This document shows positions 25,027 to 32,831 of a stretch of 64,000 bases of DNA, in pieces. Made by a program: the position numbers and the translations under genes. The notes below the pieces were generated by a model. That model saw only the letters and a list, made by a program, of their open reading frames with translations. It did no database searches and was not told the DNA's origin. Origin of the DNA: an uncultured Granulosicoccus sp. (GTDB lineage: Bacteria; Pseudomonadota; Gammaproteobacteria; Granulosicoccales; Granulosicoccaceae); contig CALKLO010000025.1 of the NCBI GenBank assembly GCA_937991945.1, forward strand, positions 1 through 64,000, in the 5' to 3' direction. The first letter of the stretch is position 1, and each line of letters opens with the position of its first letter.

Positions 25027-26130
25027 TAACGCCTTATTAAAATGCTGCAGTGCGGCACCGCTATCGATAGCGTGTCGCACCGTATCAGCAGCCGCCTCTA
25101 AGGTGTCATTGACCCCTCGGGCAAGCAAGATGACAGCACCCGCATAAACCAATGAATCGCGGGTGTATCCAGCCTCGCCTGCCAAAGCTTGTAAGCCCTG
25201 CTCTGATGCATAGCTGGCTAATTCGCCTGCAAACGGATTCTCAGGTGCTTTAACAGATCGAACCGTATCGTTTCGCAGGCTCGTAGGCAACGGCACTGCA
25301 CGTTCGGTACGTTCAATGCCCACCATGGACGGCTCGATATCTACTTGCGTCAGACTGACACCGTCATCACTGGTGAAAAAGCGGGCGGCCTGCGTTAGCG
25401 ACGGCACAACTCCACCTTCCACACCTCTGACCATGATAGAGCTTGCGTAACCGCCTTCAGCAGCCAACGCAGCATAGACCGGCGGATACGGCTTATGAAC
25501 AAAACCTGTAATCAGATGAGATGCCACTGTGGGTTGAATAGCATTAGCTGCCACTTCAATGGTAGTTAGGCAGGGCCGCTTTACAATACGCGTGCGCAAG
25601 TCCACCAGATTGGCAAGCTTGGGCGCGAGCACATCTTGAGAGACGTAAGACCAACCTTGCTCATCGTCCTCCAAGGCTTGGGCGACATCGCTCATGCTCT
25701 GAGGAAGGCGATAACCTGAGGCCTGTAAGACGCGCTGATGGGTTGCGCCAAACTTTGGTCCCATGGAGGCCAATCCATGCGTTAAAACACGCAAGCCGCA
25801 CGCAGCAAGCACAGCCGGTAGAAAAGGCGCGGCAGGTGTTCCCCTTAGGTAGCCATCGTAGGGGTCAACGATGGTCAGTAAGTGCTCTACCTGAACTGGT
25901 TGTGGAGACAGACCGCTATTGATGGCCGCAAGAATGCCTGCTAGCTCATCATCGGTTTCACGCTTCATTCGCAGAGCGATCAAAAAGATGCCTGCTTGCA
26001 CTTCATCGGCACGCCCATCAAGAATTATTTGCATAGCGCGGGTGGCATCCTCGCGCGTCAAATCCTTACTTAATGTGGGACCAGTGGCAATGCGCTGAAG
26101 CACATCGCGCATAAATTCTTCGTCTGTCAT
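25021..26130 (-). CDS. Anthranilate phosphoribosyltransferase-family protein (TrpD2/YbiB-like)
   Basis: A 369-residue protein with the nucleoside phosphorylase-III/TrpD fold. The helical N-terminus is recognisable ('LTREDATRAMQIILDGRADEVQAGIFLIALRMKRET', 'LAGILAAI'). The PRPP loop that reads G-T-G-G-D in TrpD is replaced here by 'DPYDGYLRGTPAAPFLPAVLA', and the later K-H-G-N motif is not visible ('THGLASMGPKFGATHQRVL' stands in that area). A tryptophan-pathway role is therefore unlikely; relatives such as YbiB bind nucleic acids. It is divergent from cysG with 63 bases between start codons, an arrangement that suggests a shared regulatory region rather than a trp operon. Confidence 0.75.
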   Translation of the reverse strand: MTDEEFMRDVLQRIATGPTLSKDLTREDATRAMQIILDGRADEVQAGIFLIALRMKRETDDELAGILAAINSGLSPQPVQVEHLLTIVDPYDGYLRGTPAAPFLPAVLAACGLRVLTHGLASMGPKFGATHQRVLQASGYRLPQSMSDVAQALEDDEQGWSYVSQDVLAPKLANLVDLRTRIVKRPCLTTIEVAANAIQPTVASHLITGFVHKPYPPVYAALAAEGGYASSIMVRGVEGGVVPSLTQAARFFTSDDGVSLTQVDIEPSMVGIERTERAVPLPTSLRNDTVRSVKAPENPFAGELASYASEQGLQALAGEAGYTRDSLVYAGAVILLARGVNDTLEAAADTVRHAIDSGAALQHFNKALL

Positions 26131-26193
26131 AAGCTATAGCTATCTGGGCAGTAAACGCTGTCATGTTTGCCCTCCCATAGTAACGGAACACCC

Positions 26194-27618
26194 ATGATTC
26201 TCGGACAAAAGCTTACACAGAGAAAGCGATCACACCGTTTTCCCGCTTTTTTGGACCTACAGGACAAAACGGTTGTACTGATTGGTGGTGGCGACAGAGC
26301 GGCTAGCAAAGCGGGTCGCCTTGTTGCTGGCGGTGCCAAGCTGACTGTTATTGCAGAAAATCTCTGCCAAGCGTTTGCCCCCTTAGCTAACGATGAATCG
26401 TTGAAGCACGAGCCGCGCACCTCTAACAGTGATGACTTCAATAACGTGGCATTGGTAGTCGTTGCCACTGAAGACTCAGATCAAAATACAGTTATAGCGA
26501 AACAGGCTCACGCAGCTGGTGCTTGGGTCAATGTTGCCAATCAACCTGATATGAGCAGTTTTCTTATTCCGTCACTTATCGATCGTTCCCCGTTGCTTGT
26601 GGCTATTTCAAGCGGTGCGACCTCCCCTGTTCTGGCTCGACTACTGACTTCGCGCATAGATGCTTTTCTACCGCACACCTATAGCGACTTAGGTAAATTG
26701 GCAGACACCTATCGAGAGAAGATAAAACAGCACGTGGGTGATTGGCGGCAACGCCGACGCTTCTGGGAGAAACTGCTCAACGGGCGGGTGGGTGAACTTA
26801 TACTCCAAGGACGAATAGACTCGGCTGAGCAAGCAATGGAGAACGCCATCCAGGAGCACGATCAGCATTCACTCAGCGGCGAAGTATATTTAGTTGGAGC
26901 AGGCCCAGGCGATCCAGATCTATTAAGTTTTCGAGCGCTACGACTGATGCAGCAATGCGACATCGTTTTATTCGACCGGTTAGTATCAGAGCCGATCATG
27001 CGCTTGGTTAATTCAGATGCTGAACGGGTTTATGTGGGCAAACGACGCAACGAGCATGCTGTTCCTCAAGAGTCTATAAACGGCTTACTAGTCACCTATG
27101 CAAAGCAAGGAAAACGCGTACTACGTTTGAAAGGCGGTGACCCCTTTATCTTTGGACGTGGTGGCGAAGAAATAGAAACACTGGCAGAGCAAGGTGTCTC
27201 ATTTCAGGTGGTACCGGGAATTACCGCTGCGGCAGGTTGTGCCAGCTACGCAGGCATTCCATTAACGCACCGTGATCACGCGCAAGCCTGTTTGTTTGTG
27301 ACTGGGCATTTGAAAGACGGCTCCGTTGATCTGGACTGGCCAGCATTGGCCCGCCCTCATCAAACCGTTGTTATTTATATGGGCTTAATGGGACTACCCG
27401 TTATATGCCAAAAACTCATTGAGCACGGCTTAGCTGAAGAGCACCCTATTGCCCTGATTGCCGAAGGCACTCGACAAAGCCAACAAGTGCTAACTGCTAC
27501 GTTAGGCACACTACCTGAGCTTGTTAACTCACACATTATTAAGCCCCCAACGCTAATCATTGTGGGAGACGTTGTGACGCTTCGAGAAAAACTGGCTTGG
27601 TTTGAAACACGCTCTTAA
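26194..27618 (+). CDS. cysG: Siroheme synthase (uroporphyrinogen methyltransferase/precorrin-2 dehydrogenase/ferrochelatase)
   Basis: A trifunctional enzyme of about 474 residues. I use ATG 26194; the track's TTG 26167 adds nine residues without homology. The N-terminal NAD-dependent dehydrogenase/ferrochelatase half has 'TVVLIGGGDRAASKAGRLVAGGA' and 'VVVATEDSD'. The C-terminal SAM uroporphyrinogen-III methyltransferase has 'GEVYLVGAGPGDPDLLSFRALR', 'VLRLKGGDPFIFGRGGEE' and 'VPGITAAAGCASYAGIPLTHR'. Siroheme serves sulfite and nitrite reductases. The nearby operon at 30747-37088 also carries a SirB chelatase, so the organism may have two ways to load metal into sirohydrochlorin. A short hairpin follows the stop. 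Confidence 0.95.
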   Translation: MILGQKLTQRKRSHRFPAFLDLQDKTVVLIGGGDRAASKAGRLVAGGAKLTVIAENLCQAFAPLANDESLKHEPRTSNSDDFNNVALVVVATEDSDQNTVIAKQAHAAGAWVNVANQPDMSSFLIPSLIDRSPLLVAISSGATSPVLARLLTSRIDAFLPHTYSDLGKLADTYREKIKQHVGDWRQRRRFWEKLLNGRVGELILQGRIDSAEQAMENAIQEHDQHSLSGEVYLVGAGPGDPDLLSFRALRLMQQCDIVLFDRLVSEPIMRLVNSDAERVYVGKRRNEHAVPQESINGLLVTYAKQGKRVLRLKGGDPFIFGRGGEEIETLAEQGVSFQVVPGITAAAGCASYAGIPLTHRDHAQACLFVTGHLKDGSVDLDWPALARPHQTVVIYMGLMGLPVICQKLIEHGLAEEHPIALIAEGTRQSQQVLTATLGTLPELVNSHIIKPPTLIIVGDVVTLREKLAWFETRS

Positions 27619-27625
27619 TGCTTAT

Positions 27626-27643
27626 TGAGCTTTGTTTAGCTCA
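27626..27643 (+). terminator. Short hairpin after cysG
   Basis: TGAGCT and AGCTCA pair perfectly (6 pairs) around the loop TTGTTT, 8 bases after the cysG stop. There is no following T-run; it may be a weak terminator or an RNA-processing element before the Rieske gene. Confidence 0.28.
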
Positions 27644-27673
27644 CTCGCGATGCACGTTATTTAAATACCCATT

Positions 27674-27979
27674 ATGCAAACTCATAAGCTCATTCAACTA
27701 GATGCATTAAAACCTAACGTGCCGCAACGATTTGATGTGGATGGCAAAGGGATTTTACTGTGTCGTGTGCAAGACTCTGTGCACGCCGTACAAGATATGT
27801 GCACCCATGAGGATGTATCACTCTCACTTGGCGTGCTGTGTGAACACCGATTGCGGTGCCCACTACACGGTAGTGAATTTGATATACGCACCGGCCAGGT
27901 GCTTGATGAGCCTGCTGATGAAAACCTAAAAACCTACGACGTCAGCATTGAAAACGGTTGGGTTTTGCTGGACGTATAA
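27674..27979 (+). CDS. Rieske-type [2Fe-2S] ferredoxin
   Basis: A 101-residue soluble Rieske domain protein. The iron-sulfur ligands are C-x-H in 'DMCTHEDVSLSLG' and C-x-x-H in 'LRCPLHGSEFDIRTGQV', with the correct ~18-residue spacing between them, followed by the usual beta-rich end. It resembles ferredoxin components of dioxygenases and the small NirD subunit of assimilatory nitrite reductase. Its position 55 bases after cysG suggests electron transfer linked to siroheme enzymes, but no nirB or oxygenase lies in the window, so its partner is unknown. Confidence 0.9.
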   Translation: MQTHKLIQLDALKPNVPQRFDVDGKGILLCRVQDSVHAVQDMCTHEDVSLSLGVLCEHRLRCPLHGSEFDIRTGQVLDEPADENLKTYDVSIENGWVLLDV

Positions 27980-27983
27980 GCCC

Positions 27984-28013
27984 ACTGTCTCAGCGAAAAA
28001 TCGCTGACACAGT
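27984..28013. terminator. Strong bidirectional hairpin between Rieske and fadB-like genes
   Basis: ACTGTCTCAGCGA pairs with TCGCTGACACAGT around an AAAA loop: 13 positions with one C-C mismatch. It starts 5 bases after the Rieske stop and ends 5 bases before the stop of the convergent gene, the typical place of a shared terminator. No long T-run is present on either side. Confidence 0.55.
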
Positions 28014-28017
28014 CGTA

Positions 28018-30138
28018 CTACCGAGGGTTAATACTACTAAAGCCCCGACCTTCGGCAACAAGCCTTTGCAGTAGAGGTGCTGGCTGCCAGAAGAAATCAT
28101 CTTGCTCCGCAAACAACTCAATATCTTTGAGCACTTTCGCTAATCCGATATCATCAGCGGTGTGCATCGGACCGCCACGCCATCTAGGAAAACCATAGCC
28201 GTATAGCAACACCACATCGACATCCAGAGGACGAGTCGCTATCCCCTCTTCAACCACTCTTGCTGCCTCGTTAATCATGGCAGCCATATAACGGCGAACA
28301 ATTTCCTCATCGCTAAATAAACGAGGAGTAATACCCGCTTCTACTCGAGCCTGCACAACGATGGCTTCCACGGCGGGGTCTTCGATACCGCGACGACTAC
28401 CTTTCGGATATAAGTAATACCCAGAACCCGTTTTTTGACCTAAACGCCCGAGGTTGTAAAGATCATCGGCAAAGATAGGATGACGTTCCCGAGGGTGCGA
28501 GAGAGGTGCTCGGCGTTCACGCGTAGCAAACCCGATATCCAAACCAGCAAGGTCAGATACCGCGTAGGGCCCCATAGCAAAACCATAAGCTGTCAGCGCT
28601 TTATCTATTTGATACGGGCTTGCACCATCAAGCACCATGTGATCAGCAGCAGAACGATAGTGGGTCAAAATACGGTTACCAATAAAGCCATCGCACACGC
28701 CGGCTTTTACCGCCGTTTTACCCAAACGCTTTGCGAGCGCAAATGCAGTAGCTACCAACTCTGGCCGAGTTTGTTTCGCCACGACCACTTCCAGCAATTT
28801 CATGATGTGAGCTGGCGAGAAGAAATGCAGACCCAGAACCGATTCAGGTCTATTGGTAAAAGCCGCTATTTCGTCGATATCTAAGTAGGACGTGTTACTG
28901 GCCAATATCGCTGTTGGCTTTGCGATCGCATCCAGCGCTTCAAATACATTGCGCTTGACCTCCATGCTTTCGAACACCGCCTCTATGATGAGATCGGCCT
29001 CCGCTAAGCTGCGGTAGTCGGTTTGCGTTACCAACTGCGTGGTCATTATCGTGTCCCGTTTTGAGGCGGTCAGTTTGCCGCGCTTTACAGCTCCAGCTAG
29101 ATTGCCTGCGATAGTTTCCCGAGCTTTTTGTAAGGCTTCATCATTGCGCTCTATGAGCGTGACATGAAAACCACTTAACAAAGCACTCGTGGCAATACCT
29201 GCCCCCATCGTGCCGCCACCCACAACGCCTATCGTCGATACGGGCAATGGATGCACACCAGCAAGTTCTGGCAAACCAGCCACTTTACGCTCTGCAAAAA
29301 ACGCGTGTATCAGACCAGCTCGCTGAGGTGTGTCCATTAACTCGTTGAATAGACGTCGCTCCTGCTGAACACCTTTTTTAAAATCAAGGTGAGTACTAAG
29401 CTGGACAGCTTCGAGTGCTTTCAGCGCTGCAACTTCGCCTTTGGCGGATATCGTTAGTTTGGTTCGCCACTCACCCATTTCTTGCTCAGTGGTGGTCGGT
29501 GAAGCGCGTTCACTTGTGCGTCTGATCAAGGAGTCTTGCGTGTGGCTATCGCTAAAATCGCCGTTTAATATTTCGTGGGCAAATTCGACACCTGCCTTAG
29601 CCATATCGGCATTGGAGACTACTTTATCGATTAGACCCGTACGCAGCGCATCATCAGACAACACTGATTGGCCGGACGTGATCATAGTAAGCGCTGTCGG
29701 TACACCAACCAGTCGCGGCAAACGTTGCGTACCTGTGGCACCTGGAATTAGTCCAAGCTTAACTTCGGGCATACCCAATTGAGTGCCTTTACACGCAACT
29801 CGGTAATGCGCGCCCATGGCCACTTCCAAACCACCCCCTAAGGCAGCACCGTGTATCGCTGCAACAACGGGCTTATCGCATGCCTCTACTCTGTTGATGA
29901 CATCAGGCAAGCTCGGCGCTAACGTAGGCAACCCAAATTCAGCAATATCAGCACCGCCAAGAAACAAGCGTCCGTCACCTATCAGCACAGCAATACGCGC
30001 ATTGTCATCTCTATCGAAGCGCGCTATGCACGTGTGCAATCCCTCTCGAACCGCTTGAGATAATGCATTGACAGGTGGGTTACTGACAGTAATGAGGGCA
30101 ATACCCTGTTGGCACTCGTAAGTTACCGGATCGCTCAA
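28018..30138 (-). CDS. Enoyl-CoA hydratase/3-hydroxyacyl-CoA dehydrogenase multienzyme (FadB/FadJ-like)
   Basis: A 706-residue beta-oxidation enzyme in the classical FadB order. The hydratase/isomerase comes first ('VVAAIHGAALGGGLEVAMGAHYR', 'PEVKLGLIPGATGTQRLPRLVG'), then the NAD-binding dehydrogenase at ~295-475 ('IGVVGGGTMGAGIATSALLSG', 'ASNTSYLDIDEIA', 'GLHFFSPAHIMKLLEVV') and two C-terminal HAD domains ('NRILTHYRSAADHM', 'YGYGFPRWRGGPMHTAD'). The start is TTG 30138: an AAGGAG sits eight bases upstream, no ATG is near, and the protein begins naturally there (SDPVTYECQQGIALITV). No thiolase (fadA) is adjacent. It is distinct in domain order from the FadN-like enzyme at 18200, so the two probably act on different acyl-CoAs. 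Confidence 0.94.
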   Translation of the reverse strand: MSDPVTYECQQGIALITVSNPPVNALSQAVREGLHTCIARFDRDDNARIAVLIGDGRLFLGGADIAEFGLPTLAPSLPDVINRVEACDKPVVAAIHGAALGGGLEVAMGAHYRVACKGTQLGMPEVKLGLIPGATGTQRLPRLVGVPTALTMITSGQSVLSDDALRTGLIDKVVSNADMAKAGVEFAHEILNGDFSDSHTQDSLIRRTSERASPTTTEQEMGEWRTKLTISAKGEVAALKALEAVQLSTHLDFKKGVQQERRLFNELMDTPQRAGLIHAFFAERKVAGLPELAGVHPLPVSTIGVVGGGTMGAGIATSALLSGFHVTLIERNDEALQKARETIAGNLAGAVKRGKLTASKRDTIMTTQLVTQTDYRSLAEADLIIEAVFESMEVKRNVFEALDAIAKPTAILASNTSYLDIDEIAAFTNRPESVLGLHFFSPAHIMKLLEVVVAKQTRPELVATAFALAKRLGKTAVKAGVCDGFIGNRILTHYRSAADHMVLDGASPYQIDKALTAYGFAMGPYAVSDLAGLDIGFATRERRAPLSHPRERHPIFADDLYNLGRLGQKTGSGYYLYPKGSRRGIEDPAVEAIVVQARVEAGITPRLFSDEEIVRRYMAAMINEAARVVEEGIATRPLDVDVVLLYGYGFPRWRGGPMHTADDIGLAKVLKDIELFAEQDDFFWQPAPLLQRLVAEGRGFSSINPR

Positions 30139-30244
30139 GAATTAATCTCCTTTTGTATAGGCATAACAGGGGTGCCTGTGCACAATAAAACCCCCGCGCA
30201 CAGTATCAGATATAACAGGAGGAGCGCTTACGAGTACACAATGT

Positions 30245-30652
30245 TTAACCTATTGATGTATCCCAAAAACTGGCTTCGATTTTGTTTCCATCAGGATCAA
30301 TAATGAAGCCGCCGTAATAGGGCTCGCCATATATTGGACGAGGGCCAGGCGCGCCATCATCAACACCACCAGCCGCTAACGATGCGGCGTGGAATTCATG
30401 CACAGCCGCTTTAGAACTAGCAAAAAATCCAATATGTACACCGTTGCCCACACTCGCCTTTTCATCGTCATGCGGCAGTGCAATCCAAAATTCTGGATAC
30501 ATTTTTCCATAGGCTACAGCGATGCCCTCTATCACTTCTAACTTCTTGATGCCCAAAGGCGCCAATGCGGCATCGTAAAACTTAACAGCCCGATCAAGAT
30601 TATTGGTGCCCAACGATACGTGCGACAAAATACTGGGATTGTCTTCAGACAT
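30245..30652 (-). CDS. VOC family (glyoxalase/bleomycin-resistance-like) protein
   Basis: A protein of about 135 residues with one vicinal-oxygen-chelate fold: 'ILSHVSLGTNNLDRAVKFYDAALAPLG' at the N-terminus, 'GNGVHIGFFASSKAAVHEFHAASLAAGG' in the middle and 'YYGGFIIDPDGNKIEASFW' at the end, with the His and Glu metal ligands in the usual places. ATG 30652 is chosen over the track's TTG 30670 because AGGAG lies five bases before it. Related proteins are often annotated as lactoylglutathione lyase-like, but substrate cannot be inferred. It lies between ptrB and the fadB-like gene on the same strand, and the two palindromes upstream of it may control it. Confidence 0.88.
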   Translation of the reverse strand: MSEDNPSILSHVSLGTNNLDRAVKFYDAALAPLGIKKLEVIEGIAVAYGKMYPEFWIALPHDDEKASVGNGVHIGFFASSKAAVHEFHAASLAAGGVDDGAPGPRPIYGEPYYGGFIIDPDGNKIEASFWDTSIG

Positions 30653-30707
30653 ACATACTCCTAGTTGCAAGATAGAGGTCGGTTTATGAGCTAGACGATT
30701 TTTCGAT

Positions 30708-30744
30708 TGTACGAACGCTCGTACACACTATGCAAACATTGCAT
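30708..30744 (-). promoter_or_regulatory. Two adjacent palindromes between ptrB and the VOC gene
   Basis: TGTACGAACGCTCGTACA (30708-30725) has a perfect 7-base arm on each side and one mismatch over nine; ATGCAAACATTGCAT (30730-30744) has perfect 6-base arms around ACA. They lie 2-38 bases past the ptrB stop and 56-92 bases upstream of the VOC start. The first has the size and symmetry of a TetR-type operator. Alternatively the pair ends the long upstream operon. Confidence 0.4.
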
Positions 30745-30746
30745 GC

Positions 30747-32831
30747 TTACGTTGAGACAGGTAGTTTGAGTACTTTGATAGCGAATGCCTGCTCTACAGC
30801 AACATCGGCAAGGCTCGCATAACGACCTGTTTCTCCGAAATGACCTGAATGCATGTTGGTCTTTAGCAGCAATAGCTGCTCATCAGTTCGCAGGTGGCGA
30901 TGCTTAGCGACCCACTTCGCAGGTTCCCAGTAGGTCACCCGAGGATCAGACACCCCAGCTGTCACAAACATTGGTGGGTATTGACGGGGCTGTACATTGT
31001 CGTAGGGCGAATAGCTCACGATGTCCTTGAACGCCTGCTCACTCTCTATGGGGTTTCCCCACTGCGACCACTCACCGGGAGTTAGCGGTAGGCTATCGTC
31101 AAGCATGGTGTTTAGGACATCAACAAACGGGACATCAGCAATCGCTGCACCCCATAAATCACTATCGCGGTTTAAGGCTGCGCCTACTAATAATCCTCCA
31201 GCAGAGCCACCTGCAATGACAATATTGCCGCGAGCAGTAAAGTGTTGGGCGACTAAGTATTCACCCACAGCAATTAGGTCATCAACGCTTTTAGGTTTTC
31301 CACCGAAGCGTGCCGCCTCATACCAAGCGCGCCCTTTCTCCTGCCCACCACGCACATGGGCAATCGCATAGATAAACCCGCGATCAACAAGCGATAGTCG
31401 GTTAGTGCCAAAATCAGCAGGCGTTGATGAGCCGTAAGCGCCATAGCCCGTCAGCCAACAGGGAGCCGAACCATCCAGCGGTGTATCTTTGTGATACAGC
31501 ATAGTGATAGGTACCAATTCGCCATCACTGGACTCGACGTAGCGTCGCGCAACAACGTAATCGCAAGCGTTGTGACCACTCGGGATAAGATCTTCTTTGA
31601 GTAGTGCTCTCTCACCTGAAACCATAGAATAACTAAAGGTTTGAGAAGGCGTCGCCGGTGACTCATAACCAAAGTGAAAGGTTGTTTCTGAATACTCAAG
31701 TAATGGTTCTAAACTTAACGCAAAGGCCTCTTCCGTAAAATCGATGCGCTGTACTGCCTGCGAATCGTTAGCTTGAAAACAAATACGTGGCAGCGCCTGC
31801 TCGCGCTCCATCCACATCACCCAACCTTCATAGGCGTAGTGATCAAGTACCATGCGACCCGCTTGATAGGGCAACCAGTCTACCCAATGCTTGCGAGAAG
31901 GCGTATCGCACGGGGTTTGCATAATTTTAAAATCCAACGCATTGTCAGCGTTGGTTCTAATCAAAAATCGATCGCCTTGGTGCTCAACACTGTATTCAAT
32001 ATCGTCAGCGCGAGGTTCGACAATACGTAGCTCTCCGGTCAGGTCATCGGTTGAAAGCATCCATACTTCACTTTGATCATTGGTATCCGTTGAAATAAAA
32101 ACGTACTTACCTGACAAGCTCGTCCACACCGAACAATAGAATCGTGCATCGTCTTCTTCAAAGATTAAGACATCTGTTGCCGAATCAGAACCTAACTCAT
32201 GGCGATACACCTGGCTGGGTCTGTGATCCTCATTTAACCTTGTATAAAATAAATACTGAGCATCTCCCCACGCTAGTGATTCAACGTTAGAAATTTCGTC
32301 CTCGTCTTTACCTGTTGCTACATTACGAATAAATGCCGTGTAGCGTTCTGCACCCGTGACATCAGCACTCCAAGCAAGGTGTGTATGGCTAGGACTGTAC
32401 TCGACATCACCGGGATCAAAATAATCACGGCCATCAGCTTCAATATTAAAGTTGATAAGCAAACTTGCACTCGTTTCACTAAATGATGCATCGCGTGGGT
32501 AGCGCCAGTAACTTGAATGCTCATCATCGCCCTGGTATCGCGCAACGTAACTCCATGGGCCGTCGTTATCTGGCAAAGAGATATCGTCAGCTTGAATGCG
32601 ACCTTTCATCTCCTCAAGCAGTGTTTTTTGTAGAGACTGCGTGTCGGCCATGGCCGCGTTGCACCATGCGTTCTCACTATCTAAGTAAGCCTTTATATCA
32701 GTAGGTAGTAATGACGGATCATCTACACAGGCCAGCCAGTTTTCAGCTTTAAGCCATGCGTAATCGTCATGGATAGAAATACCATGTACGTGTTGATGAA
32801 CCGGGATACGTTTCGCGATAGGTGGTTTCAT
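30747..32831 (-). CDS. ptrB: Oligopeptidase B (S9A prolyl oligopeptidase family)
   Basis: A 694-residue serine peptidase that cleaves short peptides after basic residues in the cytosol. The N-terminal ~400 residues form the beta-propeller. The C-terminal alpha/beta-hydrolase has the nucleophile Ser in 'IVIAGGSAGGLLVGAALNRD', the Asp in 'VTAGVSDPRVTYWEPAKWVA' and the His in 'TNMHSGHFGETGR'. 'LTGYGAYGSSTPADFGTNRL' and 'AHVRGGQEKGRAWYEAARFG' are hallmark S9A blocks. ATG 32831 overlaps the stop of the DsrK-like gene by 4 bases, making it the last member of the overlapping operon that begins with the HisD-like gene. A functional link to sulfur redox is not obvious. Confidence 0.94.
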   Translation of the reverse strand: MKPPIAKRIPVHQHVHGISIHDDYAWLKAENWLACVDDPSLLPTDIKAYLDSENAWCNAAMADTQSLQKTLLEEMKGRIQADDISLPDNDGPWSYVARYQGDDEHSSYWRYPRDASFSETSASLLINFNIEADGRDYFDPGDVEYSPSHTHLAWSADVTGAERYTAFIRNVATGKDEDEISNVESLAWGDAQYLFYTRLNEDHRPSQVYRHELGSDSATDVLIFEEDDARFYCSVWTSLSGKYVFISTDTNDQSEVWMLSTDDLTGELRIVEPRADDIEYSVEHQGDRFLIRTNADNALDFKIMQTPCDTPSRKHWVDWLPYQAGRMVLDHYAYEGWVMWMEREQALPRICFQANDSQAVQRIDFTEEAFALSLEPLLEYSETTFHFGYESPATPSQTFSYSMVSGERALLKEDLIPSGHNACDYVVARRYVESSDGELVPITMLYHKDTPLDGSAPCWLTGYGAYGSSTPADFGTNRLSLVDRGFIYAIAHVRGGQEKGRAWYEAARFGGKPKSVDDLIAVGEYLVAQHFTARGNIVIAGGSAGGLLVGAALNRDSDLWGAAIADVPFVDVLNTMLDDSLPLTPGEWSQWGNPIESEQAFKDIVSYSPYDNVQPRQYPPMFVTAGVSDPRVTYWEPAKWVAKHRHLRTDEQLLLLKTNMHSGHFGETGRYASLADVAVEQAFAIKVLKLPVST

